Shown: positions 1 to 11,654 of the stretch, one piece after another | Numbering within the stretch: the first letter of the stretch is position 1 | Layout: every line of letters begins with the position of its first letter | Origin: Epiperipatus broadwayi | Taxonomy: Eukaryota > Onychophora > Udeonychophora > Euonychophora > Peripatidae | DNA: 64,000 nt | Direction: 5' to 3' | Assembly (NCBI GenBank): GCA_028023455.1 | Contig: JAQFVV010006203.1 | Coordinates: forward strand, 8,400,821 to 8,464,820 | Program-made: the position numbers and the translations under genes | The notes under the pieces: model-generated | The model's database searches: none | Seen by the model: the letters and a program-made list of their open reading frames with translations, nothing else | What the model was told of the DNA's origin: nothing

Positions 1-1577
1 TAAAATTAAAAATGACTTGATCAAACAGGATTTTGTAAAAATAGAAAAGAATCCAAGTATTTTAATTAAATATAAAAATATTACAAAGAATGAGAGAAAC
101 TAAGTTGATTGATAATAATGAATATAAGTTATTATATCCAACTGCGTTTGAACATCCTATGGTATTTGGAAATATAAAAACTCATAAAGAAAATATGCTT
201 GTACGATGAATATTGGATTTTAATGATTATATATTAAAAGAAATGTGTAATCTTATATATAGAAAACTTGTGGATGGTATGGGTTATGGAAAGTATTGGG
301 TGAAAAATTCTGAGGAAGTACTAAAAAGTTTGAATACAGTTAAATTAAATAGAAATGGTAATGTAGCATCAGTTGATATAGAAAAAATGTATCAAAGTGT
401 TTCTAGGATAGAAAGTATTAACATTGTAGTTAGAAAAGTCAAAGATGAGAAGATAATTTCAAAAGAATGGATACAAATAATAGAAGAGGTTTTAATCATG
501 ATTAATGATACTTTATATGTTAAATATAATAATGAATTTTGGAGTATTGATAAAGGATGGATAATGGGCTGTTCAATAAGTGGAATTATGGCATCAACTA
601 TGGTTGGTTGGATTGAGCAGAAAATAATTGATAAGTATATTGAAAATGGAGAAATTATAAGTATTTTAGGTATCTGGATGATATTTTAGTTGTAGGAAAT
701 GGAAGAAGCATAATGAAACTTTTAATGAGCTTAATAAAAATATGTTTAATATTAAATTTACTATAGAAAGTAATGAAGAAGGAATAAAATATTTAGATTT
801 ATTAATAAAAAATGATGAAAATGGAATGATTAATATAAAGCACTACATAAAAAATAAAAATGTTAGAGGATCCAGAATTTTATCAACATTGGTGTCAAAA
901 AATGGGGGCACTAATAGGGTTAAAAGAAAAAAATGATAGGCTTACATTAAATGATAAAGATGCAATGGAGCAAAAATTGAAAATCCAAGATGAATACATT
1001 GAATATGGATATAATAGTACAATTGTAAAAAATATTTTAATAAATAAAAATAGGTATAAAAAAGTTAGCAATAAAATTGAAAGAAAAAATAAGAAATGGA
1101 TTTCTATTCCATATTCTAAGGATGTACATGAAATTCTAAAGGATAGAAAATAAAAAATAAATCTTAATATAGGTATTGGATGGAAAAATAGTAAATCTTT
1201 AAAAAAACTAGTAAGTAATTCTAAAATAAGGAATGATAAGAATGATAGGCTAGGAATAGTATATAAAATTATTTGTAAAATATGCAAGATGATATACATA
1301 GGTCAGTCAGCAAAAAGTAAAATAGAAAGGGGTAAAGAGCATGGCTATAAATAGAAAAGATATTAAATCAGGTCCATTTTGCCATTTTTTAGAAACAGGA
1401 CACATTATGAATTGTGAAGAAAGTATTGAAGTCATCAAATATTGTAAAAATTATAAAGAAAGAAAAGTATATGAAACATTGTATATACATAAAAATAAAG
1501 AGAAATGTATGAATTTAGTACAAGGTTCGGTTAAGTTAGGTGAAAAATGGTCATTAAATAAAAATTGGAAAATTTAA
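1..1577 (+). mobile_element. Penelope-like retroelement, decayed, 5' end beyond window
   Basis: Reading several frames in order recovers most of a Penelope-like polyprotein. FGNIKTHKEN near 160-200 matches the RT N-terminal lead; VDIEKMYQSV near 375-405 is RT motif A; WIMGCSISGIMAS near 560-600 is motif B; and YLDDILVVGN near 669-700 is motif C, reached only after a frameshift from the preceding frame. IKFTIESNEEGIKYLDLLI (742-810) is the typical segment after the palm. WISIPYSKDV (about 1098-1128) leads to the C-terminal GIY-YIG endonuclease, VYKIICKICKMIYIG (about 1259-1303), and a further shift gives the HFLETGH tail at 1341-1577. RT copies the RNA; the endonuclease nicks the target. At least three frameshifts or stops make it non-functional. 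It lies in the last visible intron or 3' flank of the chitin-binding gene. Confidence 0.85.
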
Positions 1578-1782
1578 AAACATCTTTATTGTTAAGTTTG
1601 ACCTGTATATGATATATAAATCATGTGAATTTTTTCAATTGTTATAATATCTTGATAAGGTTCATTTTTTGAACGAAAATCGATTAAATATTAATAAATT
1701 TATTATTTATATATTTTAAGTATTTAGTTGTCTATAAATTGAATATATTTCATTTTAAAGAATATATATATATATATATATC

Positions 1783-2010
1783 CAAGGCTCCTCACTGACA
1801 AAGGCCACAAGCCAAAAACTAGTCTGGGGATATCGGATGAGTAGGCACTAGATGGGGATTTTATGTACAAGCCTTGTGGAATCCATTGATTACTCTAGCT
1901 TGCTGTGTGTGGCAATATGTATAGAGAGTTTTGCCTGTTTTAACAACAGTTATACACAAGCATAAGTAGTGGTGGTCATGTGATGTTTATTGGCTAAATA
2001 TAAAACTACA
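1783..2010 (+). repeat. Family A repeat copy with degenerate hammerhead ribozyme
   Basis: Shares long blocks with copies at 6040-6520 and 50965-51850, ending in the recurring motif TCATGTGATGTTTATTGGCT. Preceded by a (TA) run. The hammerhead part (1789-1830) has CTGACAA instead of CTGANGA and AAAA for GAAA, so it is probably inactive. Confidence 0.75.
1789..1830 (+). ncRNA. Hammerhead ribozyme relic (family A)
   Basis: CCTCA, core CTGACAA (1795-1801), stem II GGC/GCC, AAAA, then CTAGTC and TGGGG. Stem I CCTCA/TGGGG is preserved. The G of the GA pair and the first base of GAAA are mutated, so cleavage is not expected. Confidence 0.5.
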
Positions 2011-2642
2011 AACTTATTTTAATTTTTTTTGTTACTCCAAAGCTGGAGTACTGTAAAGTAGCATATCTTGAATAACAAAGAGAATTAATAAATTCAATCC
2101 TATATGACTTCGCACCTTTGAATTTTTTATAAGTTTGAAATTGCATATTTTATTTTTTAAAAAAAATTAAATTTACCACTAAGCAACATATATTTTGAGA
2201 TTCTGAATGTATTTAAACATGCTTTAGTTACTATCATAATTATGAGTCCATTTTTCATATATGATAGGTTAATTAATAATCAAAATAAAACTTATTTTCA
2301 CTAAAATTTGAAAAAGCATTGATAAAAATGTTGGACAACTCATTAAACTTAGCTAAAAACTGTTAAAAATTGCTTATTCCATTACAATATGAATAAAATA
2401 GTTAAGATTTGATAAACAAATAATAAAATTGGAAATTTTTATGTTAAAAACAATTTTTTTTTAAAATACATATCAATCCAAATTTTTTACTTTGTTAGGA
2501 AAAAATGTAATATTCAAAGTTTATTAGTATTAATAAACGTAACATTACTTTAAGTGCAAGTCAATTAAATATGAGGCCACTTTATAAAAATAAATATTAT
2601 AATTAATTTATGAATATTCAATAAACAAGTTAATATACTTAC

Positions 2643-2849
2643 TACATTTATCATTTAAATGTGTAAAATAGCCACATTGTTTTATTACGTCATTCCATTT
2701 TTGTCCAGGTGGACATAATTCAATAAGAAAATAGCATCCTGCAACACAGTAATAATAGCAACGGCAATCTTCAGAAACATAGCAGCCATCTGGCCTTGAA
2801 TAACAACGGGTATCTTGTCGGCATGGTTTAGGAGTGGTTTTAGGTGGTA
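2643..2849 (-). CDS. Chitin-binding protein gene, exon 6: cysteine-rich divergent CBM14-like module
   Basis: 207 bp (69 codons), acceptor ATTTTACAG above 2849, donor GTAAGTAT below 2643, phase 1 on both sides. After a Pro/Thr/Lys linker (PPKTTPKP) it encodes ten cysteines: PC, RC, GC, DC, RC, YYYC, GC, ELC, QC and KC. The second half, CPPGQKWNDVIKQC, resembles the CPxGxxFNxxxxxC half of CBM14, and YYYC stands where YYNC is usual, so it is probably a diverged chitin-binding module with two extra disulfides. It has no stop codon; the gene continues to the left, outside the window. Its frame and splice sites are clear; the domain assignment is less certain. Confidence 0.8.
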
Positions 2850-2932
2850 CTGTAAAATAATAAAAATATTAGATCTTAATTTTTAACAATGCACTACTGC
2901 AGAAATGTTAATTAAATTGATTTTTAATTTAC

Positions 2933-3145
2933 ATGTTATGTGACCACAGCCAGGAACATTTCCAGGATTGTCGCAATAGTTTCTTTTGGGGTTAAAAGCA
3001 AGACCAGGAGGGCATTCTTGTTCATATGCTGTTCCCCCATAACAGTTGTAATAGGTTTCACATCTTGAACCTTTAAAGTGTCCAAATGGTTTTGGGCATT
3101 TAGCATTAGGATCAATTGGAAGAGGTGGTGGACACACAGGGCAAA
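2933..3145 (-). CDS. Chitin-binding protein gene, exon 5: proline-rich linker and fourth CBM14 domain
   Basis: 213 bp (71 codons), acceptor TTTTTTCAG above 3145, donor ATGTAAAT (GT at 2932-2931), phase 1 on both sides. It opens with a short Cys/Pro linker, ICPVCPPPLPIDPN, then a canonical CBM14 domain: AKCPKPFGHFKGSRC, ETYYNCYGG, EQECPPGLAFNPKRNYC and VPGC. GLAFNPKRNYCDNPGNVPGC is one of the best family matches in the window. The frame stays open beyond the donor by chance for a few codons. It is followed after only 83 bp by the next exon, in contrast with the multi-kilobase introns upstream. Confidence 0.92.
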
Positions 3146-3760
3146 CTGAAAAAAATCATATGGGTATATAGTATATACTTATAAAAATTTTCAGAATAGA
3201 AGGTTAAAAATATGCATTTAAGTAATATATATTTGAAGGTTATGACTATTATTTAGGCATTTCCAACTTAATAGAAAATTTAAATTTAACAAAGTAATAA
3301 TTATTTTTAAATTATTAAAAATAATATTGTTATAGCAGATAATATCTGGGCTTTTGTACATGTATGATGAGCCTAGTAATGATTGATAAACATCAGTTAA
3401 TTACAAGATTAGTAAATTTGAATGTCCAACAATTCAAATAAATTTGCCTTAAATGTGTCTGCTGATTTAATATTCTTTTTCTAGTGGTGTAGTTTAACTT
3501 TCCATAAAATCTTGAAGAAGCAGTTTTTTCTTACTGTTTACAGTAAGAAATTACTGCAGGTAGAGGGTAACATAATTATATATATATATATCAAAATACA
3601 GTAAAATTTACATAAATTATAATATTTTAGAATTACTTTCGACTATACGTCTTGTAGTCTTTATTAACTATGTAACAGTGAATAAACAAAACAAGACAAC
3701 CTTTCACAATACCCATAGTTCAATTCAGATTTTCCACAATTCTGTTATTTTAACATTTGA

Positions 3761-4464
3761 TTATTGATGATTCATTAACATTTGACGATTTCTTGAAATC
3801 AACATAGCTTCTTTTATTTTACATTTATTGTGGCAACATTCAATTTGCACAATATTTATATTTTGGTAATCAAATTTAAATCCATACTGACAAGATTTAT
3901 TATGATCAAATATAACATCTGATGAAGATTTATTTTTATCTATTCCTGATTGTTTCTTTTTTTGAATTCTATTATATAAAAGCATATGCTCTTTTACTCT
4001 CTTCTCCAATGTACACTTAGATTCACCAATATACTGTAAGCCACAATTACATATCAATTTATATATAATACAATTTTGATTAAAGTTTAGAATATGAATT
4101 TTAGAGTTGTTAAGTAATCTAATTATATTATTTGTTGAGCAAAAACAATATGACACAAACCATCATAAATTCTTCTAACAAACTTGACCTGCTCATCCGA
4201 TATAAGTAGCATTGAAATCCATTTCATTTTGATATTATTTTTATTTTTAATTTGATTATATTGTTGATTCCTTTTAAATTTTTTAATAATATTAATAATA
4301 TCATTTTTATTATAACCAATTTTCAGCAAATCATTAACAAGTAAATGAACATTTTTTATTTCATCACTAAAATATTTGCATAATTTTTCATTCTGAAATA
4401 AGAACGACTTCAAACTAGACAACTTATGACTTATAGGCACATGTGATTCATGTGGATAAAACAT
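3761..4464 (-). pseudogene. Penelope-like element, C-terminal half with GIY-YIG endonuclease (minus copy)
   Basis: Two overlapping frames, 4464-4123 and 4156-3761, form one protein broken by a single frameshift near 4130-4150. The first holds the thumb region and the lead KMKWISMLLISDEQVKFVRR. The second holds the GIY-YIG domain: IIYKLICNCGLQYIGES, followed by TLEKRVKEH and a FDHNKSCQ / ECCHNKC / LISRNRQMLMNH tail with Cys and His residues. GIY-YIG nucleases of this class nick DNA to start target-primed reverse transcription. The RT palm is absent, so the copy is 5'-truncated. It mirrors the plus copy at 4590-5650; its frame is the better preserved of the two in the nuclease part. Confidence 0.85.
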
Positions 4465-4589
4465 CTAGTTTCAATTTGTTTAATTAACATAAAATATAAA
4501 AATATAAAGTCTGATATTATAAATTTTATTATAAAAGTATTGCAATTTATTGATAAAAATATTTGTTAATTTTGGTGATGAATATTATA

Positions 4590-5650
4590 AAATGAGTTTA
4601 TGGTTGGCCAATGGGTCTTCCTGCTGTTGCTAAAATTTGTAATTTTGTTATATCAACTTATGAAAGTAAAATTTTAAAGCAATTGAAATATCAAGAAATT
4701 AAAATATATCATAGATATATGTGGATGATGTTTTTATTTGTAGAAAACAAGATTTAATAATCAATTTATTTAATGAATTAAATCAAAGTAAGAATACAAA
4801 GTGAATTATAACTCAAGAAAACTACAATTCCATAAAATTTTTAGATATTCAAGTTACACATAATGAATACAATTTGGATTATTTTATGTTAATTAAACCA
4901 ATTAAAACTAGAGGTTTTATTCCATATAAATCACATATGCCTTTAAGTCATAAGTGGTTTGGTTTGAAGTCATTCTTATTTTGAAATGAAAAATTATGCA
5001 AATATTCTAGTGATAAAATAAAAAAATGTACATTTATTTGTTAATGATTTGTTGAAAATTATTTATAATAAAAATGCTATTACTAATATTATTAAAAAAT
5101 TTAAAAGGAATCAATAATATAATCAAATTAAAAATAAAAATAAAATCAAAATGAAATGGATTTCAATGCCATTTATATCGGATGAGCAGGTCAAGTTTGT
5201 TAGGAGAATTTATAATGATTTGTGTCATATTGCTTTTTTCTCAACAAATAATATAAATAGATTACTTAACAACTCTAAAATTCGAAATTCAATCTTTAAT
5301 CAAAATTGTACTATATATAAATTGATATGTCCTTGTGGCTTACAGTATATCAGTGAATTTAAGTGTACATTGGAGAAGAGAATAAAAGGGCATATGCTTT
5401 TATATAATAGAATTCAAAAATAGAAACAATCAGGAATAGATGTAAATAAACCTTCATCATCTGTTATATTTGATCATAATAAATATTGTCAATATGGATT
5501 TAAATTTGATTATCAAAATATAAAAATTGTGCAAATTGAATGTTGCCACAATAAACATAAAATAAAAGAAGTTATGTTGATTTCAAGAAATCATCAAATG
5601 TTAATGAATCATCAATCATCAAATGTTAAAATAACAGAATTGTGGGAAAT
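4590..5650 (+). pseudogene. Penelope-like element, RT palm to GIY-YIG (plus copy), frame broken
   Basis: WPMGLPAVAKICNFV near 4602-4650 is RT motif B, and YVDDVFICRKQD near 4719-4755 is the catalytic motif C, one frame later. SIKFLDIQVTH near 4832-4862 is the conserved post-palm stretch. From 5151 an open frame runs WISMPFISDEQVKFVRR into the GIY-YIG part, IYKLICPCGLQYIS, with TLEKRIKGHM. A stop at 5421 and several shifts break it. Compared with its mirror copy it reaches about 330 bp further 5'. The YIG motif has become YIS, so the nuclease is probably damaged. Not functional. Confidence 0.82.
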
Positions 5651-5849
5651 CTGAATTGAACTATGGGTATTGTGAAAGGTTGTCTCATTTTGATTATTCA
5701 CTGTTACATAGTTGATAAAGACTACAAGATGTATAGTTGAAAATACTTTTAAAATAATATAATTTATGTGAATTTTACTGTATTTTGATATATATAGTGA
5801 TTTGAATATTACATATATTGTGAAACAAATACAGTCATCAAACTTAACT

Positions 5850-5911
<62 letters not shown>

Positions 5912-5912
5912 T
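5850..5912. repeat. Compound microsatellite (TA)n(TG)n(AG)n
   Basis: Direct reading of the sequence: TA repeats, then TG repeats, then AG repeats. It creates a meaningless open frame on the minus strand. Confidence 0.95.
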
Positions 5913-6039
5913 TTGAGAAAAAGAAAGAAGTGTGCATTTTAAAGTTTATAAATTTTAATATGTTATATACACGAACATAAAACTCTCCATACAGTTGCAC
6001 CACTCAGTGAAGACCAGAGTAATCAATGGATTGTGATCA

Positions 6040-6520
6040 TCTAATATTTAGTAGTTTAATATCAATCTTGCCCAATAGGATTGTGGTGAGTGTGGTTATT
6101 AAAATGAAACAAAAACAACAAAAGTATTGATGCTGAACTGAGTTCAGATCTATATGACTATACAAGTTAATGAGCTTGAATTGAAAACATTATTGTCTTC
6201 TCATTTTGGACTCAAAGATTGTAGTTAACTAATAAGGTAAAAGGTGGCTGCTGGAGGATTGCATTAGATACTAAAATCTAGGTGTAATGCTCTTAAATCC
6301 AAGACTCCTTACTGATGAAACCACAAACTAGATACTACTCTGGGGATAAAGTATGAGCAGGTACTAGATGGGAATTTTATACACAAACCTTCCTGCATCC
6401 ATTGATTACTTTGGCTTTCACTGAGTGGTGCTACTGTATTGAGAGTTTTGCCTCTGTGTAAACAACTTATGCTTATGTAAGCATAAAGAATAGTGATCAT
6501 GTGATGTTTAGTGGTTTAAC
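6040..6520 (+). repeat. Family A repeat copy (full unit) with degenerate hammerhead
   Basis: Matches 51455-51850 in order: the linker (CTTGCCCAATAGGAT, CTGAACTGAGTTCAGA, AGGTGGCTGCTGGAGG), the hammerhead at 6306-6346, then the TTGATTACTTTGGCTT and CATGTGATGTTTAGTGG blocks. The unit is about 450-480 bp. It is separated from the Penelope palindrome by a mixed TA/GT/GA microsatellite. Confidence 0.75.
6306..6346 (+). ncRNA. Hammerhead ribozyme relic (family A)
   Basis: Core CTGATGA (6312-6318) is intact and stem I (TCCTTA with TGGGGA) is mostly kept, but stem II is lost and GAAA reads GATA. Probably inactive. Confidence 0.45.
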
Positions 6521-6522
6521 AT

Positions 6523-6523
6523 G

Positions 6524-6563
<40 letters not shown>
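6523..6563. repeat. (TA)n microsatellite flanking the Gypsy element
   Basis: About 20 TA units directly abut the left end of the LTR at 6564; a shorter AT run abuts the other end of the element at 11353. Confidence 0.95.
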
Positions 6564-6568
<5 letters not shown>

Positions 6569-8104
6569 CACCCACTGACATATCTATATTCCTCCATTAT
6601 GGGCTCTCACCCGAAGCTTCGACGAGAGGTATTTATGAGCATGGTTTGAACCCATCTCACGCGCCAATCTTACCAGTAGGTAGGAATTACCTCCTCGAAA
6701 ACATATATATAGGTTCTGATATCTATCTGATGTGGTGACGCACCGAACTAGCTCAATCTCAAGGTTGGGGACATCTGTCTATCTAGAGAACAGGGCTATA
6801 AATTAACCAACACTGTCCTACGCATATATTTATTTTGCGATAGCTTAAAGCTCGAAATCCTTAATCTAACCCGGGTCTGATGGGATTTATTCTACTATTC
6901 TACTTGATCCTATACCCTCCCAATAAATCTCTTCGAACCTACATATATGATTGCTATGCAAACACTCAGGCCATCCATTATCATACACACACATATATCA
7001 CGCTCATTCATCCACACACCAAATAATGCAAATACATATATATGTGAGCGGTATGATTAATATAGTCATATATCTAACTTTAAATATAAAATTTTAATAT
7101 AGCAATTAACTGAGGTAACACGAATTCTTTATTGAGATACATATACTGAAAATAGTTGGTGACGTGTCACTTTACCTGGACTCATGCGATTAAACAAGTC
7201 TGTATTGACGTCTGGCCACGAACTTGATCTGGTGGATCTCACGGATGGCAAACAGTTCCAATGGTTGTTAGGTCCGGCGACAGGTTTCAGAGGTGGAGTA
7301 GTTGTTGTACTCTCTCGCAAAGGTCTAAATCTCGAACGATTTTGGTCAACATTTCCTCTATGGAACAAAATCTCTTGATTTATTATGACAGTTCGCAAGT
7401 CCGGTCAGGTGAATTCATGACAAGTATCCTCGGAGTCGAGTAACGACTAGCGCACAATCCAATTACCCCGACATTTTCTGACAAAAAAATATTAAAACTT
7501 CTTAAGAAAAAAAATCTTTGCGTCCTCCTTGTTAGGATTCAAAACGCTTCTCTTTTTTTTTCTTTTTCCCACTCGAGCGCAAGACAAAAAAAAAAGTTCT
7601 TTTGTATTCACCTTTAACTCTTCAAAATCTTTCTGCATATTCCTACGCCGCTGACCAGTCCTTCCATTGTTCTTCAACACAAAAAAAAACTATATCCACA
7701 GACCAGTTTTCCACCTTCCTGGCGCCAGTTATTACCAAACTGCCTACAGCAATTCACTCATCCTATTTCAGTCCTCACATGTTCACAAGGTGACTCAACA
7801 AAAGAAAACACGTGTTACCAAAATTATTAATAAACTCAAAAAAAAAAACTATGTGAATAAAATCTATCTAAGAATAATTAATTGCGCTTTATACAGCTCT
7901 ACATATATAAGTGATCGCAACCCCTCCGATACTAACTACGTATTTTTATACTCACACATACGCTATATCTACATTACTTGTAACTGGGTTCGAATGACCG
8001 TTTACATATATTCTTTTATTTATTTGTTTATACATGGTCCCTACATTAACACTATCAATTATGTCATATTTTACATATGCGTGTATTCGAACCCATTTGT
8101 TACA
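6564..8104 (-). repeat. 3' LTR of the Gypsy element
   Basis: Nearly identical to 9828-11352. On the minus strand it begins TGTAACAAATGGG at 8104. It carries several short open frames that are shared with the other LTR and have no recognisable product. It differs from its partner by an 8-bp insertion near 6890, A-run lengths, and a set of C/T or G/A changes mostly at CpG sites. Confidence 0.92.
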
Positions 8105-8106
8105 TA

Positions 8107-8112
8107 CCCCCC
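8107..8112 (-). other. Polypurine tract of the Gypsy element
   Basis: GGGGGG on the minus strand, then TA, then the 3' LTR. In LTR elements this purine run primes plus-strand DNA synthesis. Position and composition fit. Confidence 0.7.
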
Positions 8113-8175
8113 TGGTGCGATAGCCTTCAAATACCTTCTTTGTATTTGAACGGCTTCTTAAACGACTCTTCTCCT

Positions 8176-9861
8176 TTACTTTATTTCTTTCGGGTTTATG
8201 AAAGGCTTGAGAGACCGTGCGTTATATGACCCTTTTATCCCCTGGCCAGTGTCCACCCAAAAAGCATGTTTTCCCAGACCTTTCACTATCGCAAACGGAC
8301 CCTCATATAAATTACAAAATTTTTTGCAAACAAACTTCCCAGGTTCGCTTACATGAGGCGTCTTCACCATCACCTGGTCTCCCACTTTAAAGGAGTGCGA
8401 TGAACTTTTGGAACTCTCCTTGCGTTGTCTACTCCTGTGAAGCATCAGCTGGTATGCCTGCTGTCTATCCTTATCTAGATCAATGGGGTTCTCTTCTCTG
8501 ATAAAATCAGTCTGGAGCAACGCAGGTGCGTGTCTACCAAAATGCAAATGTATCGGAGTGAAGCCAGTAGATTCGTTCACCGCCCAATTCATATAATTTA
8601 AAATGTCGGGCAGGTGTTTGACCCACCTTCTATGGTCGGTTGGGATATACGTATGGAACAACCTACCTAATTCTCGCATCATTCTTTCGCAGGGGTTTGA
8701 CTGAGGGTTACGGATTGAAGTCAACACATGACCGATCTTCAAACGTTCAGTCCATTTCGCCCACTCCCTCGAAACAAATGGGGTTCCATGATCTGATATG
8801 ATCGTTTGAGGTTTTCCCATGGATGGAATATGTTCCTTTTCCAGGACGCGGATCGTATTTCTCGTGTTGGCTTGAGCCAGGGGGTATGCAGACACCAATT
8901 AAGAAAACAAATCATAAACGATCAGGAGGTACTTCTTTTTATTAAAGGCCGGTAGTGGGCCATAATAATCGACTGCAACAATTTCCTTAGGTCCTCTGGG
9001 AATCATGGATAACATCGGAGCTGCATATTTCTTGTTTGCGGGCTTAACTCTCTGGCAAATTTCGCACTGCCCAATGACCGCCGTGATCTTGCCACGCATG
9101 CCCGGCCAGTAAAACCACCTTCGGATCCATCCTTCAGTCTTCATGATCCCATAGTGGCCCGACCGGCGGTGCAGGTGTGCCACCACTGCCGTCCTCATGT
9201 GCCACGGGATGACTGCCCTCCATTCAGCTGGATTTTCCTTCACTCTGTATTGTAGTACACCTCGTTCCAATCTAAACTTTTGAATAGTCTGCCTGCCCCA
9301 AACCCCACTCAGTTTGGCTTCTTTACCCTCCAATTGGTCGATGACTGGCTGAAGTTGGCGGTCTTCTCTCTGCAGGTATTCCAGGCGCCGCAGATCGCTT
9401 TCGAGATCCTCATCCGTCCTTAACCCTATGTTCGCTATGTACAAATTCTCAGTATTCAGATGGTATGATTGATTGTCCACTGGATTGGGACTCAGAGTAT
9501 CAGCCACCACATTGTCAGACCCTTTGCAATATCTCACCGTATAGTTGTATTCTTGGAGGTATAGGCTCCACCGTACTAATTGGCTATTTGTGAGGTATCT
9601 ATGGTTGATAAACTCCAGACTCTTGTGGTCAGTAATCACGATGACCTCCGAGCCCAGTAATAACGTTCGAAACTTCTGAAAGGCCCAAACAATGGCCAAC
9701 GCCTCTTTCTCAGTGGTCGTATAATGTACCTCGGAGCCTTTGAGCAGCCTGCTCAAGAAATATAGCATACCCATCCTCCTGTGTTCCTGTTCTTGAGCCA
9801 AGGTTACTCCAAGACCATATCCGCTGCTATAACACCCACCGACATATCTATATTCCTCCAT
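8176..9861 (-). pseudogene. pol: Gypsy pol fragment: RNase H (partial), integrase, one in-frame stop
   Basis: One frame of about 561 codons, interrupted only by TAA at 8896-8898. The first 11 residues (MEEYRYVGGCY) come from the LTR; the interior starts inside RNase H at SGYGLGVTLAQ, with ALAIVWAFQKFR and ITDHKSLEFI and the end of the domain, KGSDNVVADTLSP. The integrase zinc finger follows (HLHRRSGHYG ... CEICQRV), then the catalytic core with Asp in VAVDYYGPL, Asp in IISDHGTPF and Glu in NPCERMMREL. The stop falls between the first and second catalytic Asp. A basic C-terminal domain (SFKVGDQVMVK, YEGPFAIVK) ends the protein at 8176. Integrase would insert the cDNA. RT is absent, so the copy cannot move by itself. 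Confidence 0.92.
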
Positions 9862-11352
9862 TATGGACTCTCACCCGAAGCTTCGACGAGAGGTATTTAT
9901 GAGCATGGTTTGAACCCATCTCACGCGCCAATCTTACCAGTAGGTAGGAATTACCTCCTCGAAAACATATATATAGGTTCTGATATCTATCTGATGTGGT
10001 GACGCACCGAACTAGCTCAATCTCAAGGTTGGGGACATCTGTCTATCTAGAGAACAGGGCTATAAATTAACCAACACTGTCCTATGCATATATTTATTTT
10101 GCGATAGCTTAAAGCTCGAAATCCTTAATCTAACCTGGGTCTGATGGGATTTATTCTACTTGATCCTATACCCTCCCAATCAATCTCTTCGAACCTACAT
10201 ATATGATTGCTATGCAAACACTCAGGCCATCCATTATCATACACACACATATATCACGCTCATTCATCCACACACCAAATAATGCAAATACATATATATG
10301 TGAGCGGTATGATTAATATAGTCATATATCTAACTTTAAATATAAAATTTTAATATAGCAATTAACTGAGGTAACACGAATTCTTTATTGAGATACATAT
10401 ACTGAAAATAGTTGGTGACATGTCACTTTACCTGGACTCACGCGATTAAACAAGTCTGTATTGACGTCTGGCCATGAACTTGATCTGGTGGATCTCATGG
10501 ATGGCAAACAGTTCCAATGGTTGTTAGGTCCGGCGACAGGTTTCAGAGGTGGAGTAGTTGTTGTACTCTCTCGCAAAGGTCTAAATCTCGAACGATTTTG
10601 GTCAACATTTCCTCTATGGAACAAAATCTCTTGATTTATTATGACAGTTCGCAAGTCCGGTCAGGTGAATTCATGACAAGTATCCTCGGAGTCGAGTAAT
10701 GACTAGCGCACAATCCAATTACCCTGACATTTTCTGACAAAAAAATATTAAAACTTCTTAAGAAAAAAAATCTTTGCGTCCTCCTTGTTAGGATTCAAAA
10801 CGCTTCTCTTTTTTTTTTCTTTTTCCCACTCGAGCGCAAGACAAAAAAAAAAGTTCTTTTGTATTCACCTTTAACTCTTCAAAATCTTTCTGCATATTCC
10901 TACGCCGCTGACCAGTCCTTCCATTGTTCTTCAACACAAAAAAAAAACTATATCCACAGACCAGTTTTCCGCCTTCCCGGCGCCAGTTATTACCAAACTG
11001 CCTACAGCAATTCACTCATCCTATTTCAGTCCTCACATGTTCACAAGGTGACTCAACAAAAGAAAACACGTGTTACCAAAATTATTAAAAAAAAAACTAT
11101 GTGAATAAAATCTATCTAAGAATAATTAATTGCGCTTTATACAGCTCTACATATATAAGTGATCGCAACCCCTCCGATACTAACTATGTATTTTTATACT
11201 CACACATATGCTATATCTACATTACTTGTAACTGGGTTCGAATGACCGTTTACATATATTCTTTTATTTATTTGTTTATACATGGTCCCTACATTAACAC
11301 TATCAATTATGTCATATTTTACATATGCGTGTATTCGAACCCATTTGTTACA
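9828..11352 (-). repeat. 5' LTR of the Gypsy element
   Basis: Partner of 6564-8104. Minus-strand start TGTAACA at 11352, next to an AT repeat. At its 3' end (9828) it runs directly into RNase H coding sequence without a primer-binding site, marking the deletion breakpoint. Confidence 0.92.
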
Positions 11353-11654
11353 ATATATATATATATATTGTACCTAACTGAAGTGTCACTTAGTTCCAAG
11401 AGGTAATCAAGGTTATCTTAGCTTAACCTTTTGTTTAAAATTTTGGATTTAAAAAAAATAATGATGATAAAAATGGAAATTAAAACTAGTTAATTATTAA
11501 AATAGGATAATCTAAATATTTTTAATAGTGTCAGTTGGTTTGATAAGGGATGTGAGGTAATAATTTAACATAAGCAAATGTTAAAAAAATAATTGTGAAT
11601 TGATAAATAGTATTAATTCTTTAACCGCCTCTTATGAGGCATCTCGTCGACATC

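Larger units (their letters stand above)
3580..5800. repeat. Large inverted repeat made of two head-to-head Penelope-like copies
   Basis: About 880 bp on the left (3590-4465, minus) matches in reverse complement about 880 bp on the right (4915-5800, plus), including 3' tails with the shared stretch TAACAGAATTGTGG and a terminal AT-rich segment. The 5' ends face one another across about 450 bp that belong to the longer right copy. Confidence 0.85.
6564..11352 (-). mobile_element. Ty3/Gypsy LTR retrotransposon, internally deleted
   Basis: Two direct repeats of about 1541 bp (6564-8104) and 1525 bp (9828-11352) flank a 1.7-kb interior coding for RNase H and integrase on the minus strand. On that strand each LTR starts TGTAACA and ends TGTTATA. 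A GGGGGG polypurine tract sits two bases before the 3' LTR. Both outer flanks are AT repeats, consistent with an ATAT-type 4-bp target duplication, although the microsatellite hides it. gag, protease and reverse transcriptase are missing, and so is any primer-binding site: the 5' LTR is joined straight to the middle of RNase H. The element lies in the 19-kb intron of the chitin-binding gene and is opposite to no known gene; it shares that gene's strand. Confidence 0.93.

Noticed and set aside
7129-7398. 89-codon frame repeated at 10385-10654
   Set aside because: It is repeated only because it lies in both LTRs; no domain, and overlapping frames on the other strand are equally open.
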